A stretch of DNA of 64,000 nucleotides. Source: Apis mellifera (Eukaryota > Arthropoda > Insecta > Hymenoptera > Apidae). Below, one piece after another: positions 1-11,893 of the stretch. Location of the stretch: contig NC_037647.1 in NCBI RefSeq assembly GCF_003254395.2, positions 4,638,752 to 4,702,751 of the forward strand, written 5' to 3'. The translations under genes and the position numbers were made by a program. Numbering within the stretch: position 1 is the stretch's first letter; each line of letters starts with the position of its first letter. The notes under the pieces are model-generated. The model searched no databases and had not been told where the DNA came from. It worked only from the letters and a program-made list of their open reading frames with translations.

Positions 1-1648
1 GCCTACCCGATCAGAGACTGTGACAACCTGCCCGGCCCTACCTACTTATAATTAACAGACATACCAGAAGTATACTACCTATCCTACCTAACCCTATATT
101 TAAAAAATGGCAAAACAGGCACACCAACACACTCATTCCACGATTCTCACGCATAATACCCGGGCGCAAAAGCCTACACTAGGGAAAACGTCCCGGGACG
201 CCTCCGACACCCGGGCTTGGCACACTACTCGCACACTCTAACTTTACGTACCATTTTCCTGAAATCGACTGACGATGGCTAGCGACCATTGCGTGAAACG
301 CGACAAAAATGCGCAACATGTATCTGTACATTTTAATTCTGAATATTCATGAATACGTAATTCGTTTTCTAAAAAACTAGAGTGAATGATACCATTATTG
401 TGAACCAAAATTATCATTAAAATATCATTGTAACTTTGAGAATAAAGATTTTAATCTAAGATTTAAGATTAAAGTAATTAATCTTATTATTTATGAGTTA
501 TTCGCAATATTTAATTGCGAATATGATCGTAAATTGTGATTAAATAGTGAAGGAAATAATAATTGAAACGACGCAATTCCACAGCCTAACCATACACACA
601 TAATGTGGAAAATACGTCGTGCACGATACACTAACGCTTCGTCAGTCGCTAAATAATTTGTATTAGCTTATGAACTAAAGTCATCATACCCATTGCCTCT
701 CTCTCATTCAAGTAACACCTGGGCACGTGAATGAGTTCCTGGCAATGAACACGGAAAGGGTTAAATCTGAAAATCCTGAGCTAAAAAGATATTAATATAT
801 CCATTTTGTATCTAACGGGCTAATATTCTTTGACTTTGCATTATATTCTTCATATTATATTTCAAATTATTTGTAACTATTATTTGTAACTTTATATAAC
901 TCTACTTTATTTTATTAATTGAATAAATTATTAAAATTTTAGCATATTGAATGTTCAATATTGAATTAAAAAAAGAAATTAGAATTCATTGTAATTTAAT
1001 TAATTTAAATAAATATTAATAAAAATATCCTCAGGCGATTCCTTCATCAGAGCATATTTTTAAAGACACAAGAATAATATTCAAAACTTATTGCTCTGAT
1101 TCTACAATCTGCCTGTCGCGAAATGTCTTCTTACAGAAAATTTAATTCACATTTGTACGAATAAAAATTGAACTTTATTATTCACCAGTGTTGTAAATCA
1201 TATATATTGAAGTTATATGAATTTATTATGTGACAATCACAATAATCAAATTGATCAAATATCATAAAATGTTACTCTGAAGGATTTTGAATTGGAGAAA
1301 TTCAAACTAATTATTGTTATATTATTATTATTATGTTATATACTAATTATTATTATACTGATAATTATTATATGTTTTGACATTAGAAAATTACTAATAT
1401 AAACATAATATAAACATTTTATATTAATCAAAAACGCGAACTGTAAGAAGACTCTAGCCTGAACTAAGAAATAAAACACAAAAAAATAATGTTACTACTC
1501 ACGGTATTATTTATTATATAAATAAATACCCGTGGTCATTGTGCTCGTGCAAAATTCTACGTATACAACCAGTCACTCGTGTCGATTCGGATCTTTCATC
1601 CTACGACATGGTTGAGTGACCGGAGGAACCAAAAAGCATGCGACTCAC
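1..1648. other. Gene-poor GC-variable flank
   Basis: No exon could be supported on either strand here. The first 300 bases are GC-richer than the surroundings (several CCCGGG-type clusters) and could be a promoter or UTR, but no start codon plus splice pattern stands out. Around 1094-1104 there is a CTGATTCTA motif followed by TCGCG, which resembles the motif repeated in the duplication at 1861-2727. Confidence 0.5.
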
Positions 1649-1738
1649 CATACGATGCGACGAACGCCTTCCCTGTTATTGTAGCCCAGAAGTCATCGAG
1701 AAGAAGGTTGTCATCACGTAGGAAGATGAAGAAGAAAT
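1649..1738 (-). CDS. Candidate internal coding exon, unrecognised
   Basis: On the minus strand a 90-base open segment sits between a good acceptor (TTTTGTCACAG, ending at 1739) and a strong donor (TATG/GTGAGT at 1648-1647). Entry and exit are both phase 1, so it could be a symmetric exon of about 30 residues, hydrophobic (FFFIFLR) then acidic (DDNLLLDDF). No partner exon was found and I do not recognise the peptide. The plus strand is also open across the same bases, so this may be chance in a GC-richer patch. Confidence 0.22.
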
Positions 1739-1860
1739 CTGTGACAAAACATCATAATTTAAAACACCGAATTGAAATACGAAACTATTAAATTTGCAAT
1801 ATGTAATAATGATACATATTGAAATTCTAATTAAAAATTTAGATAAATAAAAGGATAATT

Positions 1861-2727
1861 ACCTCTTCGCGTGATGGATGATCACCTTATTCTCTTCAGA
1901 GAAGCACTGACTCTACCCTATACCGAAAACGAAATATTTAAAATAAAAAAAATAACAAAATAAAAAACTAATAACGCGTTCGTATATATTCTGTAATCGG
2001 CGAACAAGCACTGATTCTAATTTCGCGTATAATTATTATAATTAATTAATTAAATTTAATTAAAGCTATTGTGCTTTAAAAATATATTCAAAATACTGTT
2101 ACGAAGCAAACACTGATTCTATTAACCACATTGCGCGTGGTCACAAATATTTTTTAAAATTAAAGTCCAAGAAAAATCTTCATAAAGATGATAAGCATCT
2201 GAAAAATAAAATGTGAAATATTGTAATTTTTTTCTTAAAAATATAACATTCGTTATTTAAAATTTTGGAATAGTAAAAAAAAAAGAATTATATTTAACTT
2301 TAATAAACTTTAATAAAAAAAAAATTAAGTTGCTAATAAATTTTAATAATAATAGAAATATGAAATTCTAATATAAATATAAAAGATTAAAATATAAAAA
2401 ATGAGAATCTAATGATTCTTCTTACCTCTTCGCGTGGTGGATGATCGCCGTATTCTCTTGAGAGAAGCACTGATTCTACCCTATACCGAAAACGAATATT
2501 TATAAAAAGAAAAAAAAAAAAAATAAAAATAAGAAACTAATAACGCGTCCGTAATATAAATTATAATCGGCGAACAAACACTGCTTCTACCTTCGCGTTT
2601 GATTGTTCTAATTAAATTTAATCAGAGCTATTATGCTCTAAAAAATATTAAAAATACTACTGGACGAAGCAAACACTGACTCTATTAACCGCATTGCGCG
2701 CGGTCACAAATATTTTCTGAAATTAAC
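1861..2727. repeat. Direct duplication, ~305 bp, offset 563 bp
   Basis: Copy 1 spans about 1861-2165 and copy 2 about 2424-2727, collinear, with small indels. Shared landmarks include ACCTCTTCGCGTG, CTACCCTATACCGAAAACGA, AATCGGCGAACAA and ATTGCGCG(T/C)GGTCACAAAT. Each copy holds three occurrences of CACTG(A/C)(T/C)TCTA, at 1905, 2009 and 2111 in copy 1 and at 2468, 2579 and 2674 in copy 2. They are spaced 95-111 bases apart, so each copy looks like a three-unit ~100-bp array. No open reading frame runs through it. Confidence 0.85.
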
Positions 2728-3540
2728 ATTAAATTAGTAGAGGGGTAGGGAGAAATATAAGAAGAAGCAATATCTTTTTGATATTTTTCTTCTTCTTTCT
2801 ATCGAGCATTTGTTCTGAAAATACTGCCTACTTTTATTTTAATTCGTTATGAATTATGTAATAAAAATGTTACCAATTATTTATTAATATCTGAAATTTA
2901 ATAAAATGTTGGTTATCAGATTTTAAAATTTAATTTCTAATGATAAATCATTAAAATTTCTCAAAAGTTAGTTGAAAAAGAAATTTTTCAACTAAAATGT
3001 AATTTTATTATATGAATTGCTTAACAACAATCACTAATAAACCAATAAAATGGAATAAAAATTTATACATACGAAATGTAAAATTTTACCACGAAAGAAA
3101 GACATGGCGTCCATATTGGAATTTTTCCCGCCTTTTTCCCGAGAGCTACTATGACGTTACCAATTAAATCTGCGCAGAAGAAAAGCATAATTTCTAAATA
3201 AAGGAATAAAATGTATGTAAAATTATGATTATATTAAAATATCACGACAATCAAATCAAATAAAAACTCATATAAGCCATCTTGTAATTCGATACTCGAT
3301 TAATATTATAAATCCAAGAATTATTTAGTTGTCAAAAAATTATCAATTCTAATAATACTGAATAAAACATTGAATAAAAATATATTAATTAAATAAAAAC
3401 GCACAAATGATAATAAAAATAGTTACAAAAAAATAATATTAAAATGCACATCTCGAAAAAATTTCAAACGTTTAATCGTCACGACGAATCAAGTCGAACG
3501 ATGTCACTTTGCGCTTCTACTTCGCGCATCGAATAACAAG
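2728..3540. other. AT-rich stretch with promoter-like patch
   Basis: Nothing coding is supported. About 3100-3180 is GC-richer, with CATGGCGTCCATATTGG and CCCGCC elements, and 3480-3540 leads into a short open frame. Either could be a core promoter, but I see no decisive TATA/initiator pair. Confidence 0.35.
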
Positions 3541-3744
3541 ATGGAGAAGGGGGGGGATACGCTCGACAATTCGACAAGCCGAAACATGTTTGAACACGAA
3601 TGTAATTTCTTGGAAATACAATATCTCATAAGGAATGTTTCTAGCCTCGAGCAAAATATAAACGATAGACTAAAAAAAGTAAACAATAAACACACACCCG
3701 AGACGTTATACACAATATATATGGAAAAAATGTACCTTGCTTGA
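3541..3744 (+). CDS. Putative small protein or first exon, 67 aa
   Basis: An ATG in good context (ACAAGATGG) opens a 67-codon frame ending in TGA. It is GC-richer than the flanks and has balanced, partly helical composition: MEKGGDTLD at the start, then a stretch with FLEIQYLIRNVSSLEQNIN that could form a coiled coil. A GTAAAC donor-like site within the frame (after the run of lysine codons) means it could instead be a first exon continued elsewhere. I do not recognise a family. The reverse strand is also partly open. Confidence 0.3.
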   Translation: MEKGGDTLDNSTSRNMFEHECNFLEIQYLIRNVSSLEQNINDRLKKVNNKHTPETLYTIYMEKMYLA

Positions 3745-4150
3745 ATATTTCGATCTCACGGAATGAATATGTAACAAATCGTGAAAAATTTCTATTGCTT
3801 TAACACGAATAAAATTGGAAAAATAAAAATAAAAATAAAAAAACGTAATATAATTAAAATTATATTTAAAGAAAAAACCAATAAACGATTTCAAATTCTG
3901 TCTCGAAATATTTCGATACGAGATTCTAATGACGCAGTAGATGTAAAATGAACAATCGAAGGAAAAGACACAAAGAAACGCAGAAAACCGATGAATTTCG
4001 TTTTCACTACACTGAATGGATTATTTAGAAAATAAAATTAACAATAATTTAAATAAATTTGACAATAATAAGAATAAAATAACTTACTGCGTAATCCGAA
4101 TTCGCGACGATACGTCCACTTCACACAATTTTCAACTGTAGACTGACGCC

Positions 4151-4194
4151 ATGCGCAGTATGCTGCGCAGTATGATGCGCAGTGCGATGCGCAC
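4151..4194. repeat. 12-bp tandem array of TGCGCA
   Basis: Four TGCGCA palindromes begin at 4152, 4164, 4176 and 4188, an exact 12-base period (unit roughly ATGCGCAGTATG). The hexamer is half of the NRF-1/erect-wing consensus (TGCGCATGCGCA). It lies in a GC-richer, promoter-like segment about 400 bases downstream of the small open frame at 3541-3744. Confidence 0.8.
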
Positions 4195-4419
4195 TAATTC
4201 GATTCGCGTCTCGAATTAAACGACGTTTCTGATTGGCTGACTCATAATGCTTATTTTTTTCATTTAAAAACCGCGCGAAAAAATGAAATATAAAATATAT
4301 TAATTGTTGTAAGATTGGAATCATATATTTATTGGAAAAGTTAAAAATTTATTATTAATTTAATGGAAATAGTAAAATAATTATAATACAAGGAAAGAAC
4401 ATTCAACAATATAAAGATT

Positions 4420-4820
4420 AATTAAATTTAAATAAAAGTAAAACACGAAAAACAAATTTAACAAACGAAAATTGAAAAAATAAAAAAAGAAAATAATATA
4501 AAAGTAATTAAATTTAAGATAATTGAAACGCAAGAGTTAAATTTAACTTAAAAATAAATAAATTTAAGAGATTAAATTAAGACATAAAAGAGATACCAAT
4601 ACCAACATAAAAATCAATAAAAGAAATACAAAATAAAAAAACAAAAAAGAATATTTAACATAACAATTGATTAAATCTGAAAAAAACTTATTTAACATAA
4701 GATTCAACAAGATATTAAGGAAGATTGAAAAAAAAAATTGAAATAAATAAGATATTTTATATTGAGACAAACAGAATTAAAATATAAAAGAGAAAAACAT
4801 TTAAATTAAATAAATTTAAA
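4420..4820. repeat. Dispersed ~0.4-kb repeat, copy 1
   Basis: Collinear with 7450-7858 at roughly 75-85 percent identity by eye. Shared anchors are AAATAAAAGTAAAACACGAAA (4430 versus 7458), TTAACATAAGATTCAA and GATATTTTATATTGAGA. No transposase or terminal repeats were seen. Confidence 0.7.
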
Positions 4821-4889
4821 AAATTTAAAGAATATAAATAGAATTTGATAGATATATGGATTAATTGGAATTGGAAATATATAAAAAAA

Positions 4890-6480
4890 ATAAATTAACA
4901 TTATAGTACATAAATAATGAAAACATAAAAAGAGAATATAACACAAAACTACTATAAAATAACTAAATTTCTAACTAACTACTACAAAATAAAAAAAGAA
5001 ATGAAAGAGAATAAGAAAATAATTTAAAACATCAAGAAAGAATTTAATCTAAGTGTTAATTAACATAAATGAATTGGAAAAAACATACATAAGAAAGAAA
5101 ATTTTGCTTAATTTCCTGTTTAAATTCTTGTTTTCTTGATTTAAATAATCATATAATAATCAAATCTTTTTGTTACTACTATTTTTATGTTCTAATTTTT
5201 TTTCATTCATTTTGATATTAAATTCTTCTCCAATGTTTCAATTTTTCTTCACTTTAGAATAGTTTGCTTTTATATTATATTATCATTTCATGTTTTATTA
5301 ATCATTTATATATTACAATGTAAAATTCCTTTCTTATATATGCTGCAGCATAATGAGATTTAATTGATTGTTTTGTTGCAACAGATAAAAGAATTTAATG
5401 TTACATTATATAAATAATGAATAAATATAAAAATATAAAAAACATAAAAAAGAATATAACACAAAAGCTAACTATTATAAAATAAAAAAAGATATGAAAG
5501 TGAATAGGAAAAAAATTTAATCTCAAATCTAAAAATCTAAAACATCAAAAAAGAATTTAACCTAAATGTTAATTAACATAAATGAATGGAAAAAACATAC
5601 ATAAGAAAGAAAATTTTGTTTAATTTCCTGTTTAAATTCTTATTTTCTTGATTTAGATAATCATATAATAATCAAATCCTACTTTTATATTCTAATTTTT
5701 TTTTTATTCACTTTGATATTAAATTCTTCTTTTTTTATTCACTTTGATATTAAATTCTTCCAATGTTTCAATTTTTCTTCACTTTAGAATAGTTTGCCTT
5801 TATATTATATTATCATTTCATGTTTTATTAATCATTTATATATTACAATGTAAAATTCCTTTCTTATATATGTTGCAGCATTGTTTTGTTGCAACATATA
5901 AAAGAATTTAACATTACATTATATAAATAATGAATAAATATAAAAACATGAAAAAAGAATATAACACAAAAGGTAACTATTATAAAATAAAAAAAGATAT
6001 GAAAGTGAATAGGAAAAGAATTTAATCTCAAATCTAAAAATCTAAAACATCAAAAAAAAATTTAATCTAAATGTTAATTAACATAAATAAGTTGGAAAAA
6101 ACATACATAAGAAAGAAAAATTTGTTTAATTTCCTATTTAAATTCTTGTTTCTTAGATTTAGATAATTATATAATAATTAAATCCTTCTCTTATGTTTAA
6201 TTGTTTCAGATTTTTTTTTAATAACTTTGATATTAAATTCTTCCAATATTTCAATTTTTCTTTACTTTAGAATAGTTTGCCTTTATATTATATTATCATT
6301 TCATGTTTTATTAATCATTTATATATTACAATGTAAAATTGTTTTCTTATATGTGTTGCACAATAATGAGAGTTAATTGATTGTTATGTTGCAACGGATA
6401 AAAGAATTTAATGTTTACATTATGCAAGTAATGAATAAATATAAAAACATATAAAGGGAATATAACACAAAAGCTAACTA
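4890..6480. repeat. Three-copy ~0.5-kb tandem array
   Basis: Imperfect tandem units of about 485-530 bases. One marker, GTTAATTAACATAAAT, occurs near 5054, 5568 and 6073. Another, TTATTAATCATTTATATATT, occurs near 5294, 5824 and 6309. Each unit also has a TTGTTGCAAC/TTGTTATGTTGCAAC element. A more diverged partial fourth unit may continue at 6500-6900. All frames are heavily interrupted, so it is non-coding satellite-like DNA. Confidence 0.75.
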
Positions 6481-8726
6481 CTATAAAGTAAAAAAAGGAA
6501 TGAAAAAAAATAAGAAAGGAATTTAATCTAAAAGTCTAAAAAACTAAAACATTAGAAAATAATGTAACATAAGTTAATTGAATTAGGAGAGAAAAACAGA
6601 AAAGAAATTTAATATAACAAAGAAAAGAAGGATTGAAAACATAGAAAAGAAAAATTAAATATCATGATAAACAAACAAAATTGCCAATAAAAAAAAATTA
6701 CCGCATAAAATTAATTCAAAAATTAAAGAAATTTAAAGAAAAACATAAAAAAAAGATTTAGCATAAATATTAATTGAATTAGGAGAGACATACATAAAAA
6801 AATAATATGTCAATCTAACTGAAGATAATATAAAAATTTTACATTGTAATAAATAAATAATAAATAAGTATAAAAACATAAAATGAGAATAAAACGCAAC
6901 AATATAATAAAAAGATAACAATTATAAAGTAATTGAATAAAAAATTTTTCTCCCAAGAGGATAAATTAGAGTAAGAATTAAGTATTATTGCCATCTCTTA
7001 GTACTTTTAAAAAAATATTTCTTGGAAGAGGCAAAAGATGGTACTCGTATTCAATTCTTATCTTATCTTTATTTCCTTATTTCTTATTATCTCCCGGGTG
7101 CCATTTATATAATGTATGTTTCATTTACGAAAGTAAAATATAAATATATAAAGACATTACCGACAAGAAATGGATTAACGTGACATCTTACGGAATTTTC
7201 TATAATATATTCTGAATTATCAACCAAAGAAAAGTCAGATTTGTGCCGTCTATCAATATGTATTCTTTTAAATATGTATTCTAATTATGTATACAATATT
7301 ATCACTCAAAGATACAAAAAAAGAAAAATCTTATATTTTATAATTTTCATAAATTATTTTATTCATAAATAAATCCTCCTTTCAGTATATGTTTGCAAAA
7401 CTTTCAAATTCAATATATTCATTATTCGGTAAATCCAATATAAAGATTAATGAATTTAAATAAAAGTAAAACACGAAAGAGAAATTTAACAAAAAACTTA
7501 TATAAATTCATGAAAATTGAAAAAATAAAAAAAAAAATAATATAAAAGTAACTAAATTTAAGAATATTGAAACACAAATTAAATTTAAAAACTTAAAAAT
7601 AAATAAATTTAGGAGGTTAAATTAAGATATAAAAGAAAGCAATGCCAATGTAAAAATCAATAAAAGAAATACAAAAGTAAAAAACAAAAAAGAATATTTA
7701 ACAAATTGATTAAATCTGAAAAAAACTTATTTAACATAAGATTCAAAGATATTAAGAAAGATTAAAAAGAAAAAATTGAAATAATAAATATGATATTTTA
7801 TATTGAGATAAACGGAATTAAAATATAAATATAGAAAAATATTAAAATTAAATAAATTTGTTAAAAATATTTTAAAAAATAGAAATATTAGAATATTTTA
7901 AAAAATGTAGAAAAATTTATCATGTGTTAATAAATTTTATAAATTACCATTTCTGGAATATCAAAGACATTCAGAGATGGCACTAATCTTCAATTCTATT
8001 AGTTTGGCCTTGAAGAGATTTTCACTTAGTGGATTGATTTTTATATTTTTATTCTTTTCTTATTGTTCTTGATATATTATTATATAAAATTTAGTTGAAT
8101 ATATTTTTAGCATTTTTTCAAAATTATAACGTATTTTATTTTTTTATGTAAAAATATATAGTGAGTACATCTTCAAGTTTATAAAACTCTCGCTAATATT
8201 ATGTACATTTATTATATTTTATTCTTTAATTTATATCATTTCATGTATAATAATTTTTAAGTACCTAAAAACATCAATTTTAAAAATTTAAAAAAATATA
8301 ATTTTATTTTAGAAATAGTCTAGAAAATTAATTAATTTTTCTTATTTTATGGGGTTTAATTTATGATAAAATAAGTTTTTAAGTATCAATTTTGAGCTAC
8401 ATTGTAAAAATCTGTTAAAATGAAAAATAGATTATAAATAATATAATATTTTCTCTGATTTTCAAAAATATTTTGTAATCATATTTTAAATCGTAATTTT
8501 ACAAATGCTTAAAAAAAACAAATACCTCATCCATGATATATTACTAATTTGCAATATTCCATTGAATTAATTAAACATAATTTAATATTAGTTATTATAT
8601 AATATAATAAAAAAATAAATTATAATGAATTTAAATATTACAATATAATAAATATTTAAATACGAATTAGTCTATGTTTAAAAAGTAAAATATATTAAAA
8701 TAATTATTAAATCTGATTTTCTTCAG
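6481..8726. other. AT-rich, with dispersed repeat copy 2
   Basis: Contains the second dispersed copy (7450-7858) and otherwise AT-rich sequence. A non-AT patch at 6960-7110 (AGGATAAATTAGAG ... TCTCCCGGGTGCC) and another at 7960-8030 are open only briefly. The stretch is probably intron upstream of the protease exon at 8727. Confidence 0.4.
7450..7858. repeat. Dispersed ~0.4-kb repeat, copy 2
   Basis: Partner of 4420-4820, same orientation, offset about 3.03 kb. The ~0.5-kb tandem array lies between the two copies. Confidence 0.7.
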
Positions 8727-8968
8727 GTATCACTTCTAATGGTTATGGCTGTGCCAGACCTGGACGACCTGGAGTCTATACGAAAGTGCATCATTATCTC
8801 CCTTGGATTGAACATGTAATTTCCAGAGAAGATATTCGATCTTCAATAGCTTCTTGCAAAGGTCATCGATGTCCTTTAGGCGAGTGTTTGCCAAAATCTC
8901 GAATATGTAATGGATTTCTAGAATGTTCAGATGGTAGCGATGAACGTAATTGTTCTATTAATTTATAG
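8727..8968 (+). CDS. Trypsin-like serine protease, terminal exon with LDLa module
   Basis: Acceptor TTTTCTTCAG precedes a phase-1 exon that ends at TAG 8966-8968. It encodes the last part of a chymotrypsin-fold domain (GITSNGYGCARPGRPGVYTK ... HYLPWIEHVI). It then encodes one LDL-receptor class A module with all six cysteines and the acidic calcium-binding SDGSDE, four residues before the stop. Such proteases are secreted, and LDLa modules after the catalytic domain are known in Nudel-like and other modular insect proteases. The catalytic triad lies on upstream exons that I could not find in this window. The usual Trp of the S1-pocket SWG triplet is Asn here (SNG), which may alter substrate choice or activity. 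Family assignment is firm, the specific orthologue is not. Confidence 0.85.
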
Positions 8969-9514
8969 AAATGAAGACTGATTGTATTTGTATTTATTCG
9001 TTCCATTTTATATATTAAACGAACGAATTAATTAAAATAAAATTTCAATATATAAAAAAATTTATAAATTTATATTTATAATATAATATAATATTATATT
9101 AAGAATTTATATAAATTTATAAATTTTGAAAACAATTAAAGCATAAGAAAATAAAAAAAAGAATGAATTTTTTGAAATTAAAAAATATAGTATATAAAAA
9201 TATAGTATAGAAAACATATACTAAAAATATGTTTCATCATTAAAATATTCCATCTTTTTTTTGGAAATATTGCTGTGAAATATAAATATTCATTGATTTT
9301 ATATAAATGTGCAATAAATAGCTAGAAATCAAAAGTTAAAGATAAATGTTAGAGAGTGTATTAAACATCAAATGTAAAATGTTTCAAAAAATTTTAGTTA
9401 TTAATGATAACTAATAATACTATTAACACTAACTTATACTCTTTTATACAATTATCTTTGCATTTGATAGTTTAAATTAACAATAATATGTTTAAGTTAC
9501 AGGAATAGATCTAC

Positions 9515-9568
<54 letters not shown>

Positions 9569-11893
9569 TACATAATAGATCTACTGATTATATATTAAGA
9601 AAATCTTTGTAATTAAATTTATACGAAAATAATATGAATAATTGCGAAGAATAGTATTTTTGAATCACCCAATTGTTAATTCATAAATACTTACTACTAT
9701 AGAAACTTGGCATTTTGATTCTTTTACTTTATTAGTTATAAAAATGAATCTTAAGGCCACGTATATCATGTTCATTAATTTCAGTTTCTTTGTAAACTCG
9801 AAGTTTTTTAACATAATGTGTATATATATTATATCATATCTAATTATGTAAAAAAATTCTTTTAATGCTAATAAATAAGAGTTTTTAAAAAAATAAATTC
9901 TTATTCATAATTTTTTATCTGAAAAATATAATAAATAACATTTTAATTAACATAATAATAACGTTTTAATTAATATAATATCTTCAAGTGAAAAGTTCAG
10001 TATGAAGAATTATAATACAAGATTTAAATAGTATAATTTTATTAGGACAATTAGAAATAGCACTGAAAATCATATTGAGAAATAAATATTAATCTCGATA
10101 TAATACTTTATCGATATTAAAACGAAAAAAAGATTGTTAGGGATTACTGCATTATGGGCAGCACGATCCTTACTGATAAATAATTTTAGTCAAATAATTA
10201 TTTCAATAATTAGTTCAATAATCATACAAATATGTTTAGTACCATATAAATGATAAAAACAGTCATAAACTCTTTCGAGTTTTCCTTTCATCTCTTTAGT
10301 GGAAAGGATCGAACTGCTAAATTCATTGTTATTCTATTATGACCATGTCATTTTAAATCGTGCCTTTAAGTAGTTAATATTAGATTATACCTACGATTAG
10401 CACAATATACTAAATGGTAAAAATCACAATGTAATTTACTTCAAACAGCACGCTTTTAAAATTCAATATCAAGTTTATAATTCATTTATTATTTATTATT
10501 CGAAATGTTCTTTTTTTACGGTTGGATTATCAAGATTTTTGCAGAACCGTTTTTTTCTTTTTTAATGATTTTTAACTACGTATACATTTTGAATTTGAAA
10601 GTTCTCAAACGCGCCTAAAAGATCGACGTTATTCATAAAATAAATTTAGCATCCCATTTTATTTACACATCACGAACATTTATAAACACGGAAGACTCAC
10701 AAAATAAAAGCTCAAATATTAAAATCGAAATCATATTATTATTATTATATACTGACACAAAATAATTTATTTCTAATTAATATTTTCTAAAAAAAAACTA
10801 ATAATACCATAAACAAATGATATGTAAAATAAATGTGATGCAAAAGTCTGAAGTTAATATTATTAACTCTCTCGCTGCAGGCCGAGTTTAATACAAAACA
10901 CATATAACAATAATAGAATGCATAAAATATGTAGAAAATGTCAATATAGTAATATTTACTGAAATTTATCTAAATCCATGATTTATGACACAGATATATT
11001 CATTAAAATAAAATAATTAAATATATCTAAAAATATCTACAAGAATATTTTTGAGTACTTATAGCGATAATAGCAGCGAAAGGGTTAAATTATCGATATG
11101 ACATCACTAACACTGTATAAATGACTCGTGAATGCTTCCTGATATTTTGATTTCTCAGAAATTGTTTACATACGCATCACTCTCTATTCTCCTGTCAAGA
11201 ATATCGAGTGACAATTCCATGACGAGTACAACTGAAAAATCTCGGGAAGCAAATTTGGTGTGGACAAAAGTTTGATCACGATAAAAAATGGTGTAAATAT
11301 ATAAAAGGTCAGATTTGAAAATAGAAAAACTTTTGTCCATACCATTTTAATCCAATCCAGGCTCCTTATCTCAGCACCAATGTGCGTAATAATATATTCG
11401 TGAAGAATGTCGACTCCATTTTTTTCCATTATCACTTATTAGACGAATCACAATATTACTAGGGATTTAATTATGACTATATTACAAAATATCGAGTTGC
11501 AGACAATCGAATATCTGCATGTTTATAAGGTATATAATTTAATAAGATTCGTTTAAATTGAGCATCATTTTAAAGTGATTCCAATTTCATTCGCAATGGA
11601 ATCGATAATCTTCATATAATACGCGAATATGTTCGAAACAAGATATAGAGCAGCGATATTAAAACATTCAATCGATTTATCTAATACAATTCTATACTTT
11701 TATGTACTCGCATTTTTCCCTAATTCTCCATCCTTCTTTTAATTCTTAAATTAATTAAAGAAGCAATAAATAATAATTCGACGAATTCTTTGAAGATGAT
11801 ATTTCTAATGAGCTGTAGACAGACGTAGACAGACTCGTAGACAGACGTTTAGTTAGGCTATGAATAATTGAATTATTGAATAATTGAATTATT
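8969..11893. other. Convergent intergenic / 3' UTR region
   Basis: Lies between the 3' ends of the protease (+) and capulet (-). It holds an (AT)n run at 9518-9567 flanked by two copies of ATAGATCTACT, and a short direct repeat GTAGACAGAC (three imperfect copies, about 11814-11850). A GC-richer patch at 11100-11450 is most simply capulet 3' UTR or unrelated non-coding DNA. No conserved exon is seen. Confidence 0.5.
9518..9567. repeat. (AT)n microsatellite
   Basis: About 25 AT dinucleotides, flanked on both sides by ATAGATCTACT(A/G)ATTATAT, so the array sits between short direct repeats. Confidence 0.9.

Noticed and set aside
1579..1791. 70-codon plus-strand frame
   Set aside because: Starts with GTG, not ATG; Arg/Lys-rich tail reflects AG-rich sequence; the opposite strand has better splice signals.
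10270..10312. Short hairpin TCCTTTC...GAAAGGA as a miRNA precursor
   Set aside because: Stem is only about seven pairs, too short for a miRNA precursor.
11155..11435. Minus-strand frames of 61 and 83 codons downstream of capulet
   Set aside because: In the expected 3' UTR of capulet; composition AT-driven after the first 30 codons; no transposase motif.
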